Shown: piece after piece, positions 33,406 to 43,780 of the stretch | Position numbering within the stretch: the first letter of the stretch is position 1 | How the letters are laid out: the number at the start of each line of letters is the position of its first letter | Assembly (NCBI GenBank): GCA_958298945.1 | Contig: OY282609.1 | Coordinates: 34,631,212 to 34,695,211, forward strand | Origin: Atherix ibis | Taxonomy: Eukaryota > Arthropoda > Insecta > Diptera > Athericidae | Reading direction: 5' to 3' | DNA length: 64,000 bases | Notes under the pieces: model-generated | What the model saw: the letters and a program-made list of their open reading frames with translations, nothing else | Told to the model about the DNA's origin: nothing | Databases searched by the model: none | Position numbers and translations under genes: made by a program

Positions 33406-33726
33406 TCACTTTAATATAGTTTTTTCAGGACTTTTATTTCTATATCCAAATATGGTTTTGAGGACATTCGAGTTATTTTGTTTAAAAATTTAGGGTTTTT
33501 TTTTTAAAATGACTCCTCTTCACAAGTAAGAGAGTTGCAATATTTATAATTTCAAGCGTAAAATCTGTAGTTTTTCCATTAAATTATTTTTATACTATTG
33601 TTCCCGTTGGTTTTTTTTCTTTTTTTTCTGAATCCTAACGATTTATTGTTACTTCCAAAAAATTACAAGACTGCAGAAATTGTCGAGTACAATTCCTCAT
33701 ACGAATAGGCTTTTCGTTTTTTCCCA

Positions 33727-34780
33727 TTTTTTTACCTGCAACTACAATTGTATTGTAATAAGCAGATTTACATAAAATATTAATTTACAATCTTGTGCAT
33801 CATGAAGTGGGGGTAAACACTCATTGTCATTTCTCCAACTGATGGAAGTTATATTCCTCTAGAAAATCTCTAGACCATTGTCTCTAAAGTCTCCGATGAG
33901 TGTTTCCGGTGAGGGTAATATAGGACCATTCTCTCACAAATAGATTGTTATGATAGGATAAGCGGGAGTGAAATTTTTGATAGCGAGAAATTTACAGGTC
34001 CTGAACAAAGAGACCATTTAGATCACGATGTTACGTTGTTATGAACATAAAAGAGGGCATCAACAAATTTACGGAGTATCTTGGATTGTAAGGCCTAGAA
34101 GCGATAGGAATTGGAACGTTTTGTTGAACCCCAAAGTTCAATTCCATATGTCTAAATAGATTTTATAATTATATTGTCGATTAGAAGTTTACTTTTGATT
34201 ATTATTTTCGATCGTTTGTCAAGTAGTCTAAGAAGTTGTAGGTAACGTCTGTTAGCTTAAACTCTTTTTAGTCTAGTATGTGGGTTCCATGTTAATCTCT
34301 TGTCCAGGTAAAGTCCCAAATAACGTACTTTATCATATTGTGGAATCATGTTTGTATTAATATATAAAGGGGTAGGTTTTCCTTGACAAAATGTGAAAAT
34401 AATGTGAGCACTCTTCTGTTCATTTACCCTCACTATTCATCTCTTAAACCAGGATTGAAGGTTGTTTATATGGAATTGTAAATTGTTGAAAGCTATGTCA
34501 GGATTTGTATGTGTAGCAAATATGGCCGTATCATCTGAATAAGTAGAAATGATAGTATTAGGATCGGATGGGATGTCATGGGTATAAATATTATATAAAA
34601 TGGGATCAAGGATACTGCCTTGTCAGACTCCGCTTAGAATAGGATATACATGTATATAGCCGAAGATTCTGAGTTAATTGCAACTTGGAAATGACGTCGG
34701 AAGAGATATGAAATTATGATAAGGTAGTATGTTGAAGGAAGAAAGCTCTTAAGTTTCTAGAGGAGTCCAGGATGCCAGAT
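33727..34780 (-). pseudogene. Jockey-like LINE, copy A
   Basis: The 3' part of a Jockey-clade LINE on the minus strand, with the poly(A) end at about 33727-33733. On the minus strand RT motifs read TIISTYSDDTAIFATHTNP (YADD as YSDD) near 34530, and VRYLGLYLDKRLTW near 34310. The sequence is closely similar to copies B (52188-53405) and C (57167-58612) and stops aligning near 34776, inside the RT. Short frames and stops make it non-functional. Confidence 0.75.
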
Positions 34781-36989
34781 TTTTTTCCATTTAGAATCGG
34801 AATTCTTATTTTAATAGTAAATTATTGTCCGAATTTCAAGGTATTTGTCTAATTTTCTCAAATCTTCATAACGTCACTGATAAACAAAGAAAGTTCCTCG
34901 TCAAATATTTTAAAATTATCAGTACTCCAATAGATAAAAATGTTCTATTACTCGAAAATATGAAACAATTACTGATTGGATAAAATATTCAGCATTATTT
35001 GAATCGCTTGTTTAAAGGCCAAAACCTTCCATAAAATATTTTAAATAACAAAAAAAAAATCACTCGCATAACTATAAAATATGTAAAATCTGTGTGTGGG
35101 AGGAGTGGAGGAGGGGTGCCGGTGTATAATTTCTGTCGAATTCAGAAATCCTGATAATGATTACGCATTCGAGGGTGTATATTTGTGCACGGAAATGAAT
35201 CTATAGGTCCGCCGACATATTTTCTATTCGTATCGAGTACTAAAATGGACACTACGTCTACTCCTACTACTGGCAGCTACCCCCCACTATCACCTACTGT
35301 GCACACCATATCTCAACTATTATTAATATTTCATCCCAACAATCAAATAAAATAAATCAGAACAAAATTTTCATTTTTGATTTTAAAATCGTTCGATTAT
35401 TCTATGGAAACCATTGATTTCAGTTTTTTCTGCAACCAGAGGGATGAGGATTTTATTTTTCACTATTAATAATTTATTTTTGCCATTCTCAATACTATCA
35501 TCTACTGTTGAGTTGATTTTTGCTCTCCATTGTTGTTTTTTTTTTGATTTTTTTTTGTGTTGCTTAATATGAGTAAATATCCTTTTTCGCTCTTTGTTAT
35601 ATACGTGCATATTTTTTTGTTGAATTTTTGTTATCCTTGCAATGTCACTTTAGTACTATGTGTACAGTTTGTTTATATATAAATTTTGTTATATCTTTTG
35701 TTATTTTTGAGAGCTTTCTGTTTTTTTTGTTAAATATTTTATTTATGCCTAGTGTTTATAGTACAGATCAGGCATTTATACCGAAATATTTGCTTTTTTT
35801 TATTAAGTTCTTATTGACAATTTTGTTTTTATTTTCACTTCCTTTTTATTATTTTGTTTTGTGGACTTTTATCCGATATATCCTGGTCGTATTTTAACTA
35901 TGGATTTGAGGGAAAGAAGCGAGGGATAGTTGGTGAAACATATAATATATATGGAAGAGTTGGTGTAATTGTTGGTGTAATCTGTCGAATTCAGAAATTC
36001 AATAAAAAATTTTTGGGCTAATATATTTTTGCTTTTTTTTTAACTCCTGTCAATGCAGTTGAAACTTTAATCGATGACGATGAATGTAAAACGGTAATAA
36101 TAAAAGTGCAAATATTCGAATATATTTTTATTTTTCTATAATAAAATAACTGCAAATTGGAAATAACAGCAACAATTTATTTTTTATTTTAACCCACTTA
36201 CGGTTAAATACTAGTAAAAATATTTATTAAATGAACCATATTTATGGATTTCGATTAAATATGATATTCAAATTATTATTCAATTTGTGCTAATGATTTA
36301 TTGGTAAGGGTTGGAGAACTTATATATAATAAATAAATTCTTTTAAGGAAATTAAGGAAATGTTTAGCAAAGTTAGGATGAGATCGAATAGATCATTTTT
36401 TAAGGAAGTATTCACAATTTTTCAAGAATATTTTTTGATTTTTAGAATATCGAACCGTTAATTTTATTAGTGCTGCATTTATTTTTTTCATTTAGTCGGA
36501 ATCTCAACATAAGCAAATTACTGTATGGTTAATAAGTATTACCAGACACTGTACTTGAGATTTGTAAAATCTAAATATTGTAAGTAGAAATAGAGAGAAT
36601 GCATTTCTTTTTAGAAAATGGTAGTTTAAAAATATAACCTAGAAAAGAAGATCTAAAATCTATTGTACTATTTTGTCTGATGCGCAAAAATTCTAAGGAA
36701 GATGTGGTAATCTTATATAGGATGAAAAGCTTCTGGTTCTTGTCATCGTCGTAATCTAATTTAAGCTCAACAAATGGCAGAAGTGATCGATTTTTAATTT
36801 AAAACTTCATATTATGTTATTTCATATTCAAAAAAAATCAACATTTCATGTAAAATTTCACTGAATTGGAGATTACCTTTTTGGCTATTCAAGGGGATCT
36901 CCTCTATATGAACCCGTTGTCCTCAATTTACGAGATTTCATACTGTAGCTCTTTGAAAAGAATAACGACCAAGTATTCTTTAATAGAAA
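34781..36989. other. AT-rich stretch, no gene supported
   Basis: Contains an exact 18-bp direct repeat, TCTGTCGAATTCAGAAAT (35132-35149 and 35981-35998), 849 bp apart. Frames at 35383-35610 (minus) and 35628-35897 (plus) are low-complexity Lys-rich or hydrophobic readings of homopolymer-rich DNA. Confidence 0.45.
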
Positions 36990-37640
36990 CTGGTAAAAAG
37001 GGGATCAGGTGCCCCATAGTATTGAAGTAAAATGTACCTGATCAGAGAGATGGGGTATCTTAATAACTACATCGCAGGTACATTCTTAGGACTGGTGATG
37101 GGGTATACCAGTTATAGCGGGTACTATGACTGCCGATTATAGTATAGGTTTAAGTAGGCATTGCTATAAACAATTATAGTAACTAGCTTGTAACTGATTG
37201 CCGACTGCTAGCTAAGGATGTACCTGTTATGGATATAGCTGCTTCAGGGACGGGACCAGATGAACACCCTGTGGTGTGATTAGATGGATACAGGTTGCGA
37301 CCGCTTACCATTATAGAATTATACGAATGGATTATATAGATTGTTTGACTTCTTAAAAATGGTGTTTTAGTACTTGACATAGAGAGAAACAAAATTGGCT
37401 CGAATATGAGGATATAAGAAAAGAGGGAATCTCATTAAGTGTTCCTTTTATGAGGTAGTCTAAGCAAGAAGTCAAAGAATTGTTGGGTGCAGCAATTTGG
37501 ATCCAGGCAGTTGAGTTGGCAAAATCCATAACAAGACAGGACTATTTTGAATGTTGATAGGGTATATCTCAATGCCTATGGCCGTAGGCGATCTTAGGTT
37601 TTAAGTTTTGCGATAGGTATGCGACATTAAATAATAGAAT
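36990..37640 (+). repeat. R1-like 3' UTR fragment, plus strand
   Basis: Patches match the reverse complement of 7741-8200, the proposed R1-like 3' UTR. They are GGTGCCCCATAGTATTG near 36999, GCGGGTACTATGACTG near 37118, TTGTAACTGATTGCCGACTG near 37189 and CTCAATGCCTATGGCCGTAG near 37568. The patches are in the same order in both places. No coding part accompanies it. Confidence 0.4.
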
Positions 37641-40269
37641 AATTAAATAAATATAAGTTATTCTGGATAATTTCAAGTCTGTATACTATGAAATAAATAC
37701 GGTTTACTCCAGGACTCTTTTCTATCTTCAATACTTTTTTTAATTTCTATTAAAGTTCTTTAATATATTACTATCAATTTAATTCACTGTTATGCTGATA
37801 ACCTTTCATCATCAACCAGGAATTTAGTCTAGTGAATTCAGTTTAGACAACCGAAGATTTAGTTTAGGCATGCTGAATCACAGAACTCCAGACGTCCTGA
37901 CTTTGTGCTCAGATAATCGGGTTCAACATTTCCAGGATGTTCTTGGGGTCTTCGCTAACGCCATCGCTTCATTAAAGACTGGGATTCCCTCGTTTTCTGA
38001 GAACATAAATAAAGCCTTTTAGAATTTCTGTGGAGGATCTTCCTCATCCATACGGATAACGTATCCAACCTACCGCTTACTGTTGAGCATAATCGGTTTC
38101 TTCTCATATAGAGCACAAGAAACTTTTCGAACGATCCTCCCCTCAAAACAGAGCAAGAGTTTCCGATGGATTTTTTTGAGATCTCAAGTTACCGAAGAAT
38201 ACATAAGGACTGAAGTTGTACAGCAGTAACTTCGATATTATAGTAAGAATTTTCGAACAAAATAATTTAGCCCGACTGAAGTAGGCCCCATTAGCCTCAA
38301 TCTTAATGAAGACTTTTCGATCAACATCTTTAGGTACTCATAATTGTTTCCCATTTAATGTGCCTGCTCTCCAAACTAATTTAGGTTCGATTGATTTTAA
38401 TAAGGGTCTTAAAAAATAATGCGTAATTTTATGCATCCAAAAATTACAAGCTTTAATCCATGAGGGGCACTTGTCTATGACCAAAAATTTTATAATAGTA
38501 AAGTTAAAAGTTTTCCCAAGCGGTGTAGATATTCCAAATCCTTTCTGTTACATAGGGGCAGCAACTCTTAAGAATTTATCATGCCTGGGAGTTGCCAAAC
38601 TAAAAGGTGGTAAAAGGATAACGGAGTCAGTAACAATATTTCCTGCCTTTTCCTATTTTATAGAATTTTCCATAAACAGTGTTTTGATCCGTTCAAGTTA
38701 TCTGCAAAGGATCATTTTCAGGACGTCTCTTTTCGGTCATACTGTAAAAATTATATCCACTGATATTTAAGAAGCAAAGTGCATTAGTATACCTAACATT
38801 CGGCTATTTCTGGAAGCATATTATTAGTATATTTATAAATCCTTAGGCGGGAGCGTATCATTGAAAGAAAAATTAAAATAAATTAATACGATTTCATTAT
38901 TCGTCATATTCGTGATTGTTCAATTAAAAGTTTAGCCATACACGTATTAGAATTGTGATGCATTTAAGTTTTTATATATTGTATTTTTCTTTAACTTTTA
39001 ATATATTGTTTTCACTTTTTATTGCCGAGCCAGAATCTCTGTTGTATATTTTATATAAAATTAACTTTAGTGTTTCATCAAAAACCTGCAATATTCAATA
39101 AGGAATATAATTTTTGAGTTTTTGCAATTACGCAGTAAAATTTCTCAGCTGATGGATAAAAATAATTTTTGAAAATTAGAATCGATTGAAATTATATTTT
39201 ATACTTTTTTATTTTTCACTGACCCTCTATCCTCCTAAATGACGATACCTCAATTAATACAGAAATTATTTTGCAAAGCTTAACCAAAAACCAACAGACA
39301 AAAATAAAACGGATCTAATTTTATTCCTATTAACGAGCGTAAATAATTTATTAGAAAATAAATATTACAGCCGCAAAAATCGAAATAGGTAAAATTTTGA
39401 AATTATTCTCTTCAACTATGTAACATTGTTTACGAAAGTGCTTCGTTAACATTGTTTACCACGTGGCTTTTAACGAAAATGTAATTTTTCTCTATCAATA
39501 CGTTCATACTACCCCTACCTTGCGGGATGGCTTTTACCGTATCGCTGCAGTTAGTTGCAATCTACCCATTTTTAGGGCGGTACATTGCGCACAATTAATT
39601 GTGGTAAATATGTTCAGTGTATAATTAATTTCGGTCTAATGCTTTGATAAATTTATACTGCACTCGAAAATGTGCACTCTACTGTTCATCTGTTCACCTA
39701 AGCGAAAGTTATTAATTTATCTTAAATTATTTGCATATTCAGTACGCGTTACATAAATTTTTGCTTTTATGATCCTGCCGCTATTGCTGCCATATAGTAT
39801 AATTTCAATCAACCCCATTCTACTCCTTCAATATTGTGGCAACAATCTATTTCGATTGTTAAATGTAAGTTCAGAGGTTATACAATTATTGAACACAAAC
39901 TCCAAAATTGCTGTTTGTTTAGCTGTCAAATCACCACACAAAAGTAGAATTTTTTTTAAAAAAAATTTATTTTTTTAATTAATACTTAGGACAATTTTGA
40001 TCTGATATCCTTTCAGAGATGAGAAACTACATTTACTTATATTATGGTTTTTAAACTTCTGTGAAAGTGATTATTATTTTTAATACATTTTTAAGTATTA
40101 TTTATTGAGTAACATTTTTTTTATTATTTACTTGTATTGTTAAATGAAAAATGTGTAAGTTGATATTTAATATAATTTAGATTGTTAAAATAAAAATAGT
40201 TTGTTCTATTCAGATTATTCCTTACCTAAATAATAGAATTTTCTATAAGGGAAATATATTTTCTCACTC
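37641..40269. other. AT-rich stretch, no gene supported
   Basis: A minus-strand frame at 37955-38146 (containing RRNRLCSTVSGRLDTLSVWM) and a plus-strand frame at 38471-38770 are longer than their surroundings, but I recognise neither. A 13-bp direct repeat TAACATTGTTTAC occurs at about 39420 and 39446. Confidence 0.4.
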
Positions 40270-40935
40270 GTACAGTAGGAAGAGTCCTTAGCGATCGTGA
40301 TACATATAAATCCGCTAATTCAGATGGTATATCCACCACAGTTCTGAAGAGGTGCTCTTCTACATTGGTTTATCCACTCCATGAGCTTTTTCACATATCC
40401 TTTTCTTCTGGAATTTGTCCGCACAGATGGAAAACAGCATTTCCATCTGTGCGGACAATGAGTTTTTTTTTTCGCCTCTAATTACCAAGCCCTTTTACTA
40501 TCATCCCTTTTTTCTGAGGACATGGAAACACTGATAAACTAGCAGCTAATGAAATATATTGAATCAAGGAAACTTTTCAGTGACCGTCAATTTGGTTCGT
40601 TCGCTTGACAATAGATGCACTGCTGATTTGATGGTATATCCAGCCTAAAAGTGGAACCACTCTCCCCATTTTTTTGGTGAGTGAAGAATTACTGTACAAG
40701 ATATATGAAAGTCATTTGACAGAGGTTTGCATCTCACTCGTTTATTGAAAATGCGTGCATATGGGAGGTTTCTTTTTTCGAACCGATCAATGAAAGTTGT
40801 TTTTTAAGGTTTTAAGTCTGCAGTACCCCAAAAAAATGCTGGTATTCTCTACTATTCAGTTCTATCTTCGACACTAATTATAATTTTCATAAATAATCTC
40901 TTAATCTGTTGCTTCTAAGGCAGTTTTTCATACTG
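40270..40935 (+). pseudogene. Non-LTR reverse transcriptase remnant
   Basis: The plus strand near 40320 reads SDGISTTVLKRCSSTLVYPL, then HELFHISFSSGICPHRWKTA, the pre-palm region of Jockey/CR1-like RTs (GPDGI...LF..S...G..P..WK). A fold-back repeat follows at 40415-40458 in place of the expected next motif. SRKLFSDRQFGSF near 40564 and SAVPQKNAGIL with STLIIIFINNLL near 40820-40900 (GVPQGSVLSPTLF.IFINDLL) complete the picture. The YADD box is not seen. The end lies just left of a mariner end. Confidence 0.65.
40415..40458. repeat. Perfect 19-bp inverted repeat, 6-nt loop
   Basis: Left arm TTGTCCGCACAGATGGAAA (40415-40433), loop ACAGCA and an exact reverse complement at 40440-40458. The left arm encodes the conserved RT stretch CPHRWK. 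The right arm is its inverted copy and is out of place for the protein. Confidence 0.95.
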
Positions 40936-41006
40936 GTTTCCTGATTCATGTCATTGCTATTTGGTCATGGATATGGAAAAACAACATACAATATGGAAAA
41001 ACTGTT

Positions 41007-42098
41007 CAAAAAGTATCGCGAATTTTGCGTTTTTTCAAAAATTATTTATGTAATCATGAATATCTATTTGGCCCTTTCAAAGTAATCACCACCAGATATT
41101 ATACACTTGTGCCAACGTTATTTCCAATGCTCGAAGCACTTCAAAAAATCATTTTTTGTGATCTTGTTCAGCTCCTACTTCGATGCCATCTTTATCTCCT
41201 CAATCGTAGCGTAGCGTCGTCCTTTCATGGGGCTCTTCAGTTTCGGGAATAATAAATCGGTGGTTGCGGCATTATTTTCAGTTTCGGGGAATACGGTGGT
41301 TGCGGCATTATTAGTGTGTTGTTTTTGCCCAAAAATTCACGCCCAAACAACAATGCGTGAGCAGGGTCGTTATCATGGTGCAAAATCCAATTATTGTTCT
41401 TCCACAAATCCGGGCGTTTCTGGTGGATTGCTTCACGCAACTTGTGCATAACTCGCAGGTAATATTTCTTATTGGCCGTTCTACCCTGTGGCAAGAACTC
41501 ATGATGCACGCCCGTGCAATTGAAGAAAACTGTAAGCAAAACCTTCACATTCGACCGAACTTGGCGGGCTTTTCTCGGTCTTGACTCATGCGGTAGCTTT
41601 TATTGGGATGATAGAGCTTTGGCTGCCAAGTCATAACCATAAACCCATGATTCGAATTATGACCCTCTGGAGCAAATTTGGGTCATCGCGGAGAGAGTCC
41701 AACAGGTCCTTAGCAATGTTAATGCGATGCAGTCGCATTGACAATGGTACGAATTTCGCGGTGACTCGCCTCACGCCAAAATCATCGGTAAAAGTCGAAT
41801 GGCACGAGCCAATCGATATGTTTAAATCCTCAGCAACTTTTCTAACTGTGATTCGACGATTGGCCAATACTATTTTCTTCACTTCATCAATGTTTTCGTC
41901 TGTTGTTAACGTGCTCGGGCGTTCGGCACGCTTTTCGTCATTCACATCTTCTCGGCCCTTTGAGAACATTTTGTACCACCGATAAAAGTTGCTATTGTCC
42001 AAGGTAGCTTCACCATATGAACAATTCAACATTCGGAATTAGTCTGCGCAATTAATTTTGTTTTTCACACAAAACTTGATACAGTTTGTTTGATCCAT
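41007..42098 (-). pseudogene. Mariner transposase remnant (DD34D), minus strand
   Basis: The coding start is the ATG at 42098 (MDQTNCIKFCVKN). It continues in other frames as MLNCSYGEATLDNSNFYRWY, then TTDENIDEVKKIVLANRRIT, EDLNISIGSCHSTF and KFVPLSMRL (linker). The first catalytic motif near 41620 is lost. At 41548-41237 it reads KVLLTVFFNCTGVHHEFLPQ, REAIHQKRPDLWKNNNWILH, HDNDPAHALL (second Asp), and MPQPPYSP, where the third Asp is lost. A tandem duplication of about 40 bp (41236-41312) repeats the MPQPP segment. The left end, near TGTTCAAAAAGTATCGCGAA at about 41007, is the probable 3' terminal repeat; no matching 5' repeat was found. Non-functional. Confidence 0.75.
41236..41312. repeat. 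Tandem duplication inside mariner
   Basis: Units 41236-41276 and 41277-41312 both start TTCAGTTTCGGG and end GGTGGTTGCGGCATTATT. They duplicate the codons around the third catalytic motif. Confidence 0.85.
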
Positions 42099-42274
42099 TT
42101 TTTGGATTGGGTAAATATCGAAGACGAGCCAAAACACGTGCAAGCTAAGCAGCTGTAAAAAAATAACTGTAAATTGAAAATGTCCGAACTTGTTGGCATA
42201 AGTGAAAGACATGAGCACCAACATAACGCCACAAAAAATCTAAAATCGAATATACGTAACCCGCGGAAATTCAA

Positions 42275-42570
42275 AATTCACGATAACTTGCACGAAGCAA
42301 TCCGCCAGAAACGCCCGGATTTGTGGAAGAACAAAAATTGGCTTTTGCACCATGATTACGCCCCTGCTCACGCATAGTTGCTTGGGCGTGAATTTTTGGC
42401 CAAAAACAACACAATAATAATACCGCAACCACCGTATTTCCCAGATCTGGCCCCCCCCGTGACTTTTTCTTATTCCCGAAACTGAAGATCTCCATGAAAG
42501 AACGACACTACGGTACGATTAAGGAGGTAAAGACGGCATCGAAGGAGGAGCTGAACAAAGTTCGACATTT
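42275..42570 (+). pseudogene. Inverted partial copy of the same mariner family
   Basis: The plus strand reads HEAIRQKRPDLWKNKNWLLH, then HDYAPAHA and, past a stop, GREFLAKNNTIIIPQPPY. This is the same family as the neighbouring minus-strand mariner (41007-42098), in the opposite orientation and lacking the N-terminal half. The two copies differ at many bases, so this is a separate insertion or an old inverted duplication. In the second motif HDNAP the Asn is Tyr. It ends near 42560 with TASKEELNKV. Confidence 0.75.
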
Positions 42571-42789
42571 AGTCTATACAAAAATATTGTTGTTGGTCCA
42601 GTCTGGGTCTTTGCGTATGGATTAGAGATAATTTGGGAATGACTGTGAGCACTGCACGCCACAGAATTTCTCCAGCAAATTGAACTACACCTTTATAAAA
42701 TAAAGCTCTCATATGTTCCAGCACCTAACGAAACTCGTCATTCGTATTAATGAGTAAGTTTTATTGAAATAATTCAATGGTTACTTGGC
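42571..42789. other. Unassigned junction sequence
   Basis: No motif recognised between the mariner fragment and the R1-like remnant. Confidence 0.3.
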
Positions 42790-43780
42790 TATAACCAAAG
42801 ATGATAATGATGTTTCACGCTTTGTCGTCTCCAGAGTATATCAGAAGGGTAATTGGGACTACCAGTAGAATAGTGATATACGATACTGAAAGTGGGATGA
42901 AAGCATACAGTATCAATAGGAGAGTCCCTCAGGGCTCAGTCCTGGACCAATTGTTATGATATATTATGTATGATTTGCTGCTCAAGCACTCGATGCCAAA
43001 GGAGTAATTTCGGTTGGATTTGCAGATGACATTGTTGTCATCGCTACCGGTAAATTCATCGAAGAATGCAATTCACATTATCAAGCGCTGGCTATTATCA
43101 TTGGGCCTCAAACTTCCTGATCAGAAAACCGAGGTAGACTAACAACCAGCAGGAAAGTAAAGGAAACAATCATTCTTATCATCGATGATTATCTCGCAAC
43201 CATCGCTAAATCTTTTAATCACTATTGAAAATACAAGCTGGATCGTGCCTATCTTAGCAAAGATTATGCCTAATCATGGAGGAACCAGACAGAGCCGACA
43301 CAAGCTCCTACCCACAGTTATCAGCTCTATGATACTCTATGCGACCCCCATATGCACAGAAGATATCTCTATGGAGACGTACAAGCGTCAGGTGATGGCG
43401 GTATATCATCGAAGTGCATTTCGAGTCTCGACAGCATTTCGTATTGTCTGTGTTATCACTAACATGCTGCCAATCGAGCTTTTGACAGATAAAAGGGGTA
43501 GAATATATCATCGGAAAAGAAATTTAAACCATAGACTCACCGTCAGCAGGTAAAAAAGAACCGAGGTAGTGGGGAGATTGCCGCGATACTATTGTAGAAT
43601 CTATCGATTAAGGGAAGATGGATGCATCATCTCATTCCTGATACAGCCACATGGAATGGAAGAGGTCATGGAGAACTGGAAAACTATATGGCCCAATTTC
43701 TTATATCGCATGGGTACTTCAGGGCATATCCCAGAAAGGCATTCTCACATAAATGATAGCGGTAGCTGAATACGCATCCT
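42790..43780 (+). pseudogene. R1-like LINE RT remnant
   Basis: The plus strand reads SPEYIRRVIGTTSRIVIYDT near 42831, and RRVPQGSVLDQLL near 42920 (RT motif PQGS). GFADDIVVIATGKFIEECN near 43018 carries the catalytic FADD box. ILYATPICTEDISMETYKRQ and VYHRSAFRVSTAFRIVCVIT near 43330-43450 form the R1-type thumb. HLIPDTATWNGRGHGELENY with MAQFLISHGYFRAYPRKAFS near 43629-43750 is the R1 C-terminal signature before the Cys/His knuckle. Frameshifts occur throughout. Truncated at both ends. Confidence 0.8.

Noticed and set aside
35383..35897. Lys-rich and Phe/Leu-rich frames on both strands
   Set aside because: Translations of homopolymer-rich DNA; no domain.
36990..37060. Short inverted repeat GATCAGGT...ACCTGATC as a regulatory hairpin
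   Set aside because: Only about 9 bp per arm with a long spacer, which is within chance expectation.
37955..38146. Minus-strand frame RRNRLCSTVSGRLDTLSVWM, and the neighbouring plus-strand frame at 38471-38770
   Set aside because: Neither resembles a family I know; could be decayed LINE sequence but no motif supports it.
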